This document shows, piece after piece, positions 11,686-21,214 of a stretch of 64,000 bases of DNA; position 1 is the stretch's first letter, and the number at the start of each line of letters is the position of its first letter. The notes beneath the pieces were generated by a model. The model did not search any database. It was given only the letters and a program-made list of their open reading frames with translations, and was not told where the DNA came from. The translations under genes and the position numbers were made by a program. The stretch is from Moniliella sp. 'wahieum' (Eukaryota; Basidiomycota; Moniliellomycetes; Moniliellales; Moniliellaceae). Location of the stretch: the NCBI GenBank assembly GCA_003971905.1, contig RSEE01000012.1, positions 248,001-312,000 on the forward strand, written 5' to 3'.

Positions 11686-12144
11686 CTACACCCCCCCGCC
11701 GCAGCATCCCACCCCAGAACTGGCGAGCTTCGAACTAGCCTTCTTGATATCTTCGTTGTTGCCCAGTTCCGTGTCGGGGGTGATCTTCAGCCCTGCACAC
11801 ACGTTCGCGTCACGTCAGTACTCCAGTGGTGCAGCGCCCAACAAGGCCAAACAAGACAGGTGCTGTGTCCACTCACGGTACGCGCCTGTCGTTTCTTGGC
11901 GAACACCTTGGACAATGTTTTGGCGGAGAGAAAGCGCAGTCCTTCCTCCCATTCCTGTACCTTGGCCGCAAACGCATCCTCGCCCGGGGGCAGGCGGCAG
12001 GGGCTGTTGGAACTGGGACCGAACGTGGCGGTACCACCCCGAAAGCGCACTGGGGTCGCCGGCAAACGTGACGTGGCCCTGCTTGAGTGCGCGGCGGTAG
12101 AGGGAGAAGACAATGTGGCGCTGCGGAGGCGTGAGGGCAGCCAT
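11686..12144 (-). CDS. LYR-motif (Complex1_LYR family) mitochondrial protein
   Basis: The start at 12144 reads MAALTPPQRHIVFSLYRRAL. The L-Y-R triplet followed by basic residues is the signature of LYR proteins, small helical mitochondrial assembly factors that bind acyl carrier protein and the Fe-S delivery system. Helix-like sequence continues (ALSGWYRHVRSQFQ, then EDAFAAKVQEWEEGLRFLSA and KVFAKKRQA after a frame change near 12000). An intron is suggested by GTGAGT at about 11875 and an acceptor at about 11800. It would be followed by LKITPDTELGNNEDIKKAS and a stop at 11686-11688, but the splice leaves the frame one base off. I cannot tell which LYR subfamily this is (Mzm1, Isd11 and Sdhaf types were considered). 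Confidence 0.55.
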
Positions 12145-13686
12145 GGTGGCGGCGGCGACGGGTGTGGGAGCCAGGAAGGACCAGGTACGGAGGCGCAGCG
12201 GCGACGCGGCGGCCCACCCAGGCCAGCGTCCGTCCTAGTCAGCTTGGCCGCGGCGCCGGCCTGGCAGGAAGATCCCATTCCGCCCGCGCCGGGTTCCGCG
12301 CGGGGGGGCCTTGTAGCTTGAACGTTGAACGTTGAACGTTGAACAGCACAGACGGGTGGCAAGGTGTGTTTCAATGTTGCAGTGCCGTTTCACGCGCTGG
12401 GGCGCGCAGAGGGGCAGTGGCCGGCTGCTACGGCCGGCTGACGGGTGGGAAGCAGCCAGGAGGCGGCTGGGCAGACATCTGCCGACCCGATTTCGGGACA
12501 CGACTTTGTGGACACTGCCCCCTCAGCACCTCCCAGCCCATCCTCACAGCCTCACCAATCATCGACCAACCCCCATCCCACATCTGTCGACCATCCTTCC
12601 TTCCGCGCCGCCCCCGCTGCCCCGCTTCCCCAGGCCCTTCTGCAGGCGCAAGCTGCGTCGGGGTTGCTATATCAAGCTGGTCGGTGAGGGCACAGGGGTG
12701 GGTGCAGGGGAGAGGATGTGGGTAGCGGGGAGGGGCGCGGGGTGGCCTTTTGGACAGGGACATGGCCAAGGACTTGAGGAAGATCCATAGATCATCCATC
12801 ATCTCAATCATCTCTCAGTGTGACGCGCATTGCACTGTCAGCGCTCAGCGGTTCAGGGCTCTGGCGCTCAGACCCAAGTCCCGACTGCCCCCATCCAGAC
12901 GTTGGAGCCCATCTTGCCCCCCCCACGCCTCCCCCAAGGCCGGGCAACGACAGCGACAAGCGATGGCGATGGAGGCCGCGGCATCACAGCAATGCCATGC
13001 TTGCTTGCGACACAAAGCGATGATGCGTGATATAAGATGGTATCACTAGTAACTGCCCTGGATGTTGAACGCGGCCATGGCCAGGTGCTTGAATGTATTG
13101 CAGACGCCAGCCCCGCTCTGTCCGATGGGCGAGGATGGTGATACCGGGGCTGGAACCCGACTGGGCACGGCCGGCGCCGTGCTAGGAAGAGGCATGGCAG
13201 AAGGCATGGCCAGCTGGCGGACAAAACAGGGATCATCGATCAGGCCAGGCGGCGTGGGTACGTACGTGCGCTATACATACTATTGCTCCCTATACCATCG
13301 ACCATCCCCGACAGAGGCACTGGGCCCGTGCGCCCAGCAAGGCTCCGTTGGCTCGCATTGGCCCGGGGCTTTTCTTCTCATCCACAGCCGCTCAGCGCCC
13401 AGGGCACCACTCAGCGAACACACCACTGCGGCCTTGTTCTCCTGACTGGCTCGCTTACGGCCGTCGTCGTTGCCGTCGTCCCCACTGTCCACCACGCGCC
13501 ATGCCCCCAGTGTCCACGTGCGTTGCTTCCCCCAGCGCCCTTCTGGCTTTTTCTGACGCTCTTCTGCCCCCCCCCCCACCCCCCCCCCACGCAGTCTTAG
13601 GCCCTCCCCCCGTCGTCCATGGCCCCCTCTGTGCTGCCCCCACCTGCATGCGAGCCATTGCTGCCGCACAGCAACGCCACACGCCG
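12145..13686. promoter_or_regulatory. Divergent intergenic region with GTTGAAC repeats
   Basis: About 1.5 kb between divergently transcribed genes with no supported coding sequence. Four tandem copies of the heptamer TTGAACG lie at 12317-12344, roughly 170-200 bases upstream of the LYR gene. The rest is GC-rich with homopolymer C tracts (for example 13567-13591). Confidence 0.5.
12317..12344. repeat. GTTGAAC heptamer array, four copies
   Basis: Four perfect tandem copies of a 7-bp word (TTGAACG). Related arrays occur at 39887-39921, 42906-42941 and 50718-50770. Confidence 0.85.
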
Positions 13687-14961
13687 ATGAACCCGTCCAG
13701 CAACCCCACCAAGTCCCGTCAACCCCTTCTCGACGGCACAAGTCCCGCCCCAGTGATGCCGCTGACCAGCCCTCCCACCCCTCTCGTGCTCGTTCGACGC
13801 GCGACCCAGCCGCCGAACCCGCTTCTGACGCTCGCCGTGCTCGTTCCCACCGCCCCCCGGGCACCTTCGAACTCAGGGAAAGCGTCTGACGCTTGTGACC
13901 GACCCGAAGGGAACAGGCGCGATCCCACGTCCCCCAGGATGGAGGCGGCCGTTTGCGCAAGCCGCTCAAATCAAGACATGAGCTGCACGACGAGCTGATG
14001 GCCGCCCAGGCCGACCTGGACTGGCTACAGGACAATGTGTGTCCCATGTGTGCCCAGCCGGTCCAAGGACGGCAACTGTACTGTTCCCCCGCATGTCAAG
14101 CGCGGGACTTGGGATCCCCCACCAGCCCGGCGACGCAGTTCTTTGGTTTGTCATTGCCACCCGTTGGCGCGGGACTCTTCCCTGCCTCTAGCCCCGTGTC
14201 GATGCGCCAGCGCAAATCTACCTCCCCTCCGCCGCGAGTCAGGGATCCGTATCGACGACCGTGTCGGGTGGCGAAGCAGGGTTGTTGCATCCCGACCGTC
14301 TCGCCCCTGATCTCCGGCGCGACTCTGCCTCGACACATGGAGGATCCGAATCGGAAGCACTGCCGACTACACCTTGTTTACCGATCTCTACCCGCTCCGA
14401 CCTTGACCCCGTCACATTTCGTCTGCCTCCCCCCGCTACCTCGACCACCTCGGCCACCTTGGCATCTACCTCCTCCTCGACCGCCTTGGCATCTGCGTCC
14501 AGCTCAACCGCTTTGGCATCTACCTCCACCTCGCTCCCGCCTGTGCCCATCAGCAGCAGCTTCAGTTTGCGGTACACCCCCGTCCCTCCCGAGCCTCCCG
14601 CCCGCCGCCCGTGTTACTTGAAAGTCCACAAAGTCCGATCGCCCCCTCGCCCTTTCTACATCGGCGGCACCGCTCTTGCGCCGCGGCGGTCGTACCTTCT
14701 CCCTGGCCTGTGCCCATGCGTCCAGCAGGTCCGACGAGCATGGAAGCACCTCCCCTTCTCGAAGGCAGGATGTCCCCACCTGCTTTGCCCTTGCGGTCCT
14801 CGCGGTCCTCGCGTTCTGGATCCTATGTCCCGCCTATGGCCTTGCCCTTTCTTCGTCCGCACCGTCCCGCCTCACTCACCACAGCGCCTACGACCCTCAT
14901 GTCCCCTTCCTCGGTTTCGGCCTTTGCGCAACGATGGACGCCACGCCCACAAAGCAAGTAA
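13687..14961 (+). CDS. Ser/Pro-rich protein with Ecl1-like four-cysteine motif
   Basis: This looks like one gene read across at least three frames. The N-terminus (MNPSSNPTKSRQPLLDG at 13687) is Ser/Pro/Thr-rich. Near residue 110 comes MAAQADLDWLQDNVCPMC followed by AQPVQGRQLYCSPACQARDL, with cysteine spacing C-x2-C-x10-C-x3-C. That pattern, including YCSxxC, resembles the fungal Ecl1 life-span regulator family. Low-complexity Ser/Thr/Ala repeats follow (14455-14570), then CYLKVHKVRSPPRPFYIGG and a Ser/Pro-rich end (SGSYVPPMALPFLRP) stopping at 14959-14961. Function is a tentative family assignment. Frame changes near 13950, 14260 and 14600 are required, and both ends are uncertain. Confidence 0.45.
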
Positions 14962-17007
14962 CCGTAACCGCTTCCGCCCGATGAGGTACCAACTGGCTTG
15001 GCCCGTCTTGCCCCGTCTTGCCCCGTCTTGCCCCGTCTGGGGCCCTGGGCGGCCTTGTTCTCTTCTCTGAGCCATCGCACACGTCCCGTTTGCTGGGATG
15101 CATAGATGGACCGAGCTGGCACCTTGGCCGACTTGGCCCTTCTGGAGCCTCTGGTACCATATGGCCAGATTTGACTGAGCATCGTCGCTTGGGAGCTGTG
15201 GACCTGGCCTCGGGTTCCTTTTTTGTTCCTTTTCTTCTTTTTTCCCTTTTCCTGTCCTCGTGCGTGTCCATTCGGAGTCTCTGGGCTTCGCTTCGCATCA
15301 CCCCTCCTCCTTCTCCCTTCTCCCTTTCTCCCCTTCTCCCCTTCTCCCCTTCTCCTCCCCTTTCTCCCCTTCTCTCCCCCTTCTCCCTTCTCCCCCTTTC
15401 CTCCTTTTCCCGGACGAGCAAGGCGGAAACGATCCGTCTAGCCTAAAAACAGAGGGGGTTCTAGCCACCGTCTCTTTCCCCCTCCCCTCTTCCCCCTTTC
15501 CTCCTTACCTCTTTCCCCTTTGGGACAGCACCCAACGATCCATACACATCTTTGATCGGAGGATCAAGTATATCCCATTCCATTCAACATATGGTCCCTT
15601 CCCAATCGGTGTCGTGTGTGGCTAAGCTCCTACGTGAAACCGGTAAGGTTACCGGTTAGACGGCGCTATAGGCTCGGCAAGCAGATTAGGCTGTAAGCAA
15701 AGCCGACTCACACCGTGAGGGGTGTGGACGTGGTAAACCCCAAAGCCAACAAAAAGGGGTGCCTTGCAGAGCCCGTACCCTGAGCGCCTGAGCCGAGAGA
15801 GGGAGAAACCGTTCAAGTTGGCATGTTATATCGAACACTCTCTGGCACGTGCCCAACGTGGTGGGGGGGAGGGGGGGTGCTCAGTTCTTATTAGTGGCTG
15901 CGTGGCGCGTAGGGGTGGGGTGTATGACATGTCGAAGATTGGATGAAAACCGGTGTATTCCTTCTTCGGCGCTGAGGTACCCGCCCCTGCTCTTCTGCTG
16001 GCGATTCCCCTGTTCTCCTCTCTCCTCTCTCATCGATCCTCCGGAATGTAGACACCACAAGACCAATATAGTATGTGTGAGCGCAACGGAAGAAAGGAAC
16101 AGCTGCCGATCTTGTGGCCGAAAGGGCGCAGTATCAGTCGTATATAGTTGCTCTTGCAAAGAACTTTAGTAGCGTCATAGGGATCGATACTCTCTCGCGA
16201 CTCAAGCATAGCATTTCTGGTTGTGAATCCCGACTTGGTTAGTAGCCATACTCGGCTAAGTGACCGACTGGATGAGGCGAGAATCAATGCGGTAGAGCGA
16301 TGCGGTAGATACAGGTGAGATGTCCACAGTATATATATACCTCGGACCCTTGGCGGGCCCAGATATTTCACAGCCTACTACTACTACTAAGCTTGTGTCT
16401 AGGGCTACTTCTCACTGCAGTCCACAGAGCTGCGGGAGAAGTTGAAGGTGTAGATGGGGAAGGATCAGAGATTGTCTGGAGGGAGTGAGGGTCATGCATT
16501 ACCCTGTTATTCAACGGCCAAAAAGCCCGTCGGACGGGAGTTGTTTATACTTTTCTATAATATCTCTCGCCGTCTTCGCAATATATGCCAGATAGAAACG
16601 AGGAATCCTGAGGAGAATACGTATTTTGGCCACACACCGGGGGCCCGGACCCATAATTGCAGACACGTTTGAAGTAACACACATACGAGGATCGATGGTA
16701 TAATCACATGACGGAGAGGGGTGTATCGAATCAACAAAAGATATACACAGACAGGATGAATATGTGGTACAATAGTCGTTCAGAGTCAAACCAGGCATAC
16801 AAGAGGGGAAGAACTGGTATTTGCTCAACTGCAACTAGTCCTGGTGAACATGCAGACCGATGCCTTTTTACGATTGGACCAACGGGCCGCGCAATTTGAA
16901 AGGGATGAAGAAATGGATGTGAACGAGTGGTAGCCAATGTATATGATACGCTCTTTGGTGAATCTTGCGGCTCACACCCTCACACCACAAACCTGAGCAG
17001 AACAGGG
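14962..17007. other. Gene-free stretch: pyrimidine tract and A/T-richer DNA
   Basis: About 2 kb without a supported gene. 15220-15420 is a strongly pyrimidine-rich + strand tract of CTTCTCCC-like units. 15639-15658 holds inverted and direct ACCGGTTA / GGTTACC words. From about 15600 to 17000 the DNA is visibly more A/T-rich, with small open frames without domains, resembling the region at 30.3-32.1 kb. It could be degenerate mobile-element DNA, but no reverse transcriptase, integrase or LTR pair was recognised. Confidence 0.45.
15220..15420 (+). repeat. Long pyrimidine-rich tract (CTTCTCCC units)
   Basis: Roughly 200 bases almost entirely C and T on this strand, partly built of CCCCTTCTC repeats at 15320-15380. 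Confidence 0.75.
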
Positions 17008-17817
17008 CTAAAGAATGTGGCACTTCATGCCACAACACTTGGATTGCCCATCTTGATCTTCGTTCCGCGCCATAACACCGGCGGTACCACCCCGGCTCGG
17101 GCGATAAGCGAGACTTGAAACAGCAGCAACAGCATCAGCGTCCGAAGCACCGCGACCAGTGGGAATACCCTGAGGAGCAGCTTGATTCGTCTTCGAGGAC
17201 GGTTGGTTGGGATAGTCAGGGGCCGTGTGATGGGCTCTTGTACCAGGATGCGGCCTCGACCACTGGGCCATGGCCCCCGCCTCTGGAACGTGCTGGGCGA
17301 GAGGGTTGGAGGATGAAGGAAGAACATTCGTAAAGTTTGGGACAGGACTAGCAACACTGTGCATAGCTGCACTAGCACCGAATCCGCCTCCTCCCGGAAA
17401 CGTGCCTGGCCTGTGCCATGCGCTCGCGGAAAGGTTTCCTAAGGAGGGTCTGTGCCTTGGTCGTATGCGGGCAACAATATCGGTTAGACTGCCGTGATAG
17501 GCCACATGGTCTACGGGAACCCAGCGCGGCCTGGGCTTATTGGCCATGATCATCCCTCTTGACCGAGTTCTTTGGTCACGCCGAGGGGCATTCGGGGTCT
17601 CGGCGAGTGGGTGCGGCCCCTCCACTCGTCGAGTTCCCTCTTGCTCTTCAACTTGAGGAGGGGCCGCCATGTCCGTTCCACTGGCTGCTATACTGCCCGA
17701 TTCCGTTATCATGGACTGTTGAGAGTCAGCCGCACCAATGGTCGACGCCTGCCTTTGAAGGTCGCTTTCAAGGCCAAATGGTTCTTCGCGGTGATGACGG
17801 CTGGATGCCCTGGACAT
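17008..17817 (-). CDS. Unknown Ser/Pro-rich protein ending in a CaaX-like motif
   Basis: An uninterrupted frame, rare in this window, of 269 residues from MSRASSRHHREEPFGLES (17817). The frame is open further upstream to 18039, so an earlier start or a spliced 5' exon is possible. The sequence is hydrophilic and rich in Ser, Pro, Arg and Gly, with no transmembrane segment or known domain; the most structured part is PRPRWVPVDHVAYHGSLTDI. It ends DGQSKCCGMKCHIL, a Cys-rich tail whose last four residues (C-H-I-L) fit a prenylation box, with two nearby Cys that could be palmitoylated. This suggests a lipid-anchored peripheral membrane protein, but that is inference. Confidence 0.45.
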   Translation of the reverse strand: MSRASSRHHREEPFGLESDLQRQASTIGAADSQQSMITESGSIAASGTDMAAPPQVEEQEGTRRVEGPHPLAETPNAPRRDQRTRSRGMIMANKPRPRWVPVDHVAYHGSLTDIVARIRPRHRPSLGNLSASAWHRPGTFPGGGGFGASAAMHSVASPVPNFTNVLPSSSNPLAQHVPEAGAMAQWSRPHPGTRAHHTAPDYPNQPSSKTNQAAPQGIPTGRGASDADAVAAVSSLAYRPSRGGTAGVMARNEDQDGQSKCCGMKCHIL

Positions 17818-18359
17818 GATGGGGGTCGGATGCTTGTCCGATGTTGAGCGAAAGAGAAGAGGGTACTGGTTGTTGGGCGTAGGGGAGCTGGTGAGCACCG
17901 ACTGGCATTTCCGAAGGTGAGATCGGGGGAAGGTTGGAGTGGCTGGCAACGTACGTGCGTGAGAGGATCGTCGAAAAGGGAGTGCAGTGGTGGTGCGAGA
18001 GTTATCTGCAAAGGAGATTGCAGCATATACTATTTGCAACGTATATAGACGCCTTGCCGAGCCTCAATCGCTTGTAACACCTAGTATATATGCTGTACGC
18101 GACATGGCTTTCGTTCCGGTTGGATTTCGGATCAGCAGTATATGCCTCCTTTCTATCTGGCACCGGAACCAAGCGCTGGCCTCACACTGCCACCCCACAA
18201 CCAAGCTACGGAAGCAATCCCTTAGGTCTTAGGTCTCCGGGGAGGCCAGGAGCCAAGTATTGCAGGTGTTTTGATCCAATCGGATTTCCACGTGGCCAAA
18301 CAAGGTGAGATCCATGCGAGACCCAAAGAGGGCAACATATGGCAATGAACACCGCTCGA
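17818..18359. other. Intergenic: CYT1 3' flank and upstream region of the CaaX-tailed ORF
   Basis: No certain gene. The frame of the downstream ORF stays open to 18039. Short TATA-like words (GCATATACTA, GTATATATGC) lie at 18020-18090. Confidence 0.4.
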
Positions 18360-19391
18360 TCAGTGTTTGGGCGGGTTGTACTGCAGCCGGCGGTTGGTAA
18401 TCGAAGCCCACTTGTACCTCTTGACCCAAATGGAAAGGGCAAGCATGTGTGGAAGCAATGATCATGTACTGGAACCCCATCTTCTTGCGCTCATCGTGCT
18501 CTGGCGAGGCGGCCCAGCTGAGGAAGGTCACAACATCCTTGGCCATCTGCGACGTGGTGGCCGGAGTGCCATCCTCGTACTCGACTAGCCCGTCAAACAG
18601 GACACGGGCCATACCAATCTGGGTGCCAGGGAAGTAAGGGTTGAAGTTCATGCCCTCGGGCACGTGCACACCAGCTGGTGGGTCCACGTAGCCAGTCAAA
18701 AGAGAGAAGATGTAGTCGGCACCCGAGTGACGGGCCTTGACCATGAGCGAAAGGTCCGGCGGCAGGGCACCCTGGTTGGCAGCACGCGACGCCTCGTCGT
18801 TAGGGTACGGGGCAGGAATGTAGTCGGCCAGCTTACCCGGCCGCGTGAACATCTCTCCCTCGTCGTTGGGCCCGTCCTGGTACTCGTAGTCGGCAGCGAT
18901 CTCCTTGACCTCGTCGACCGTGTGAGAGACACCAACCAGGTTGCGCCACGCAATGCGAGTCAGCGAGTGGCACGACGCGCACACTTCACGGTACACCTGG
19001 AACCCACGGCGGATGGAGGCGTGGTCGTACGTCTCAAAGTGGCCGAGGTGCGGCCAGGGGTAGGCGGTCGGGTGCAACCCTTCGTCCTTCTCATTGGCGC
19101 TGACGGCAGGGAGGAAAGGAGCCTCGCCAAAGGCGCTGGCGTACAAAGCGATCCCACCTACAACGGCCGCAGTGGATCCATACGCAGCGGTGCGAGAGGC
19201 CCAGAAGGGAGCCTGGGCCGGAGCAGCGTTGGTCGCCGTGGAGGCGAAGCGAGACTGCGGAGGACAAGCAACGTCAGCAAACGTCAACATTCGTCAGTCG
19301 GCGGGCTCGAAGGGCAAGGGACAGAAAACGTACGCCCTGGGCACCGAGCGTGGCAGCGCGGCCAGCGGCCGAGCGAAGGAAAGAGGCCATC
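18360..19391 (-). CDS. CYT1: Cytochrome c1, haem subunit of respiratory complex III
   Basis: Carries electrons from the Rieske protein to cytochrome c in the mitochondrial inner membrane. Exon 1 (19391-19334) encodes the presequence [19 protein letters not shown]. Intron 19256-19333 joins it to [11 protein letters not shown]. The mature protein shows [20 protein letters not shown], with the CxxCH haem-binding motif, [38 protein letters not shown], and [17 protein letters not shown] containing the axial Met. Near the C-terminus [20 protein letters not shown] leads into the single membrane anchor. A one-base deletion near 18440 shifts the frame; beyond it the expected tail [19 protein letters not shown] and QYNPPKH can be read to a stop at 18360-18362. 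Length (about 320 residues) matches the family. Confidence 0.93.
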
Positions 19392-19950
19392 GTCACCGCC
19401 TCGAAGCGCGAGCTCGTCGTTGTGGAGAAGCAAGAAGGCCCGCCCGCAGCCCACAGCGGCCTGCCTCGCTGAGCGCTGATCCCTACGCGCCGCCCTCAGA
19501 CTCGCGCTGTGCCGATTTGTAACAACGGGCCGCCCGCACGGGCGCAGTGTCGGGTCGTCCCGCCTGCCGCGCCCGAACACAGCTCGTGTGCCAGCGGTGC
19601 ACCACATTACGTATGCCATTAATAATTGACGCATTTCAACCCAGCTGCGGTGGTTCGGACAGAGATCTGAAATTGCCATTGGCCCAACTGGGCGGGCGAA
19701 GCAGGCCTCACCACCACCGCACTTCTACCACACTCGGTCTCTGCTCGGCCTTCTCCCATCCGTGGTCGAGGAAGGAGCCTGTTTGTCTGTCGTGCGATGC
19801 GCTGCCGGAGCGTACTGAGTACTGACTACAGACTATCGGATCTGGAAGCTGGTACTGTGGACACACCAAGGAAACGGAGGGCATGGGGCGTGTGGGAATG
19901 AAATGCGGATGGATGCAAGAAAGGAAGATGAGACGAGCAGAAACCGATAA
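19392..19950. promoter_or_regulatory. Upstream region of CYT1
   Basis: About 560 bases without a supported gene, containing the CYT1 promoter. A TACTGAG word pair with flanking variants lies at 19812-19829. Confidence 0.45.
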
Positions 19951-21214
19951 TTAGAAGAGAGCCGTTGTTCCGACACAGGACCGAGAGACCAACAACACCC
20001 GTACGTGCAATGCGTATTCAAAGGAAACCTCACTCCGACCGCCCCACGGGTCGCGGAAGGAGCGCGGCGGATCGGCCAGCCAAGGCATCGCAGAATCCGG
20101 GCGAGAGCTGTGCATGTAGTTGGTCGGATGGTGGACGCGGTACGGGTTGGGGGGGAGGGAGGAGACGGCGCCAGGGTGGTGCGGTAAGGAAAAGGGCCGA
20201 CGTTGTGGCATGGGGGACGAAGCGGAGGAAACAGAGGTCACTTGGTTCTGGCCAATCGAAGCACGCGATGTGGCGCCCGGGCCGGTTGCAGAGGCATGGG
20301 CGGTGAGGGAACGGCCTGGACCAGTAGAGTTGAGCTGGGCGTTGCTCATCAAGTCGCCGGGCGCATACGACATGGTCGGTTGGCCGAGTCTACTCCATTC
20401 GGCGGGACCCGCTCCCTTTGGCCCAGGGGGGTTAGGGGCGCGACCATCGTGTGCGTGAGAAGGCCGGATTGGCCACCCGGGGCGGCATACAGATTGCGGC
20501 GATCCATAGTGTTTAACGCGTTACGGCCCACTCCTGTGCCGGGTGTCCGGAACACCCCGGGCGAGTGTTTGGGCCAGGGGTCCGGGTCCGGTCGAGGTCG
20601 CTGGACCCATCAAAACCATTATAATATGCCCAACGCGGGGGGTGTCTTGCTTGGGCTTGGATGACAAGGGGGGTGGCATGCGAGCATTGAACGGCATTCG
20701 GGACGGGGTGAGGGGCACCTCCGGATGAAGGTACTGCCCAGCATCGTCGCTGCCCATCACGTCGTAGGCGTCCATACTAGGTTGAGCCATGTACGAGTTG
20801 GGGTTGCCGGGGGAGCTGTGCCGGCCGGGAAACGGGGCTGACGCAGCTATGTCCGACGGACGGACACCCACGGGCAGCTGGGCACCGTTGGGGGGGAGTG
20901 CCAAGCGGAGTGAGATAGGGAGGAGAGGACGACACATTGTCGGACGAAGTAGTCGACAGCGATGCGAACGACGGATCGTTAAGCATCATGCGACGGTCTT
21001 CACGGTTGCGGGCGTACCCAGGTGTTGCCGAAAGGCGCACAGGCATGGAACAGGGACCAGGTTCGAAGCGCTGCCCGCTCCAAGCGTCGAGTTGCTTCCA
21101 TCGTTTTTCGAGCCTCCACTCCCACACTTCCACCACTTCCGCTGCCGCTCGTGTGCTCGTTGCCCGTCCTCGGCCATCCAGCTCCGAGCGGCTTGGTTGC
21201 GCTGCCAGAGCCCT
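19951..21214 (-). CDS. Low-complexity coding-like sequence: C-terminal extension of the cryptochrome or a separate gene
   Basis: Behind the cryptochrome core the minus strand keeps protein-like, Ser/Pro/Gly-rich content over several frames: MLNDPSFASLSTTSSDNVSS, SSPGNPNSYMAQPSMDAYDV, EVPLTPSRMPFNARMPPPLS, LNTMDRRNLYAAPGGQSG and MSYAPGDLMSNAQLNSTGPG. No domain is recognisable. It begins directly after a His-rich string (eight His at about 21275-21300) that follows the cryptochrome without a clear stop and start. Either the DASH cryptochrome has a long disordered C-terminal extension, or a second gene starts near 21328. Frame errors prevent a decision. Confidence 0.35.

Noticed and set aside
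14962-17007. Retrotransposon in the A/T-richer stretch
   Set aside because: No reverse transcriptase, integrase, protease or paired long terminal repeats could be read; kept only as a possibility.
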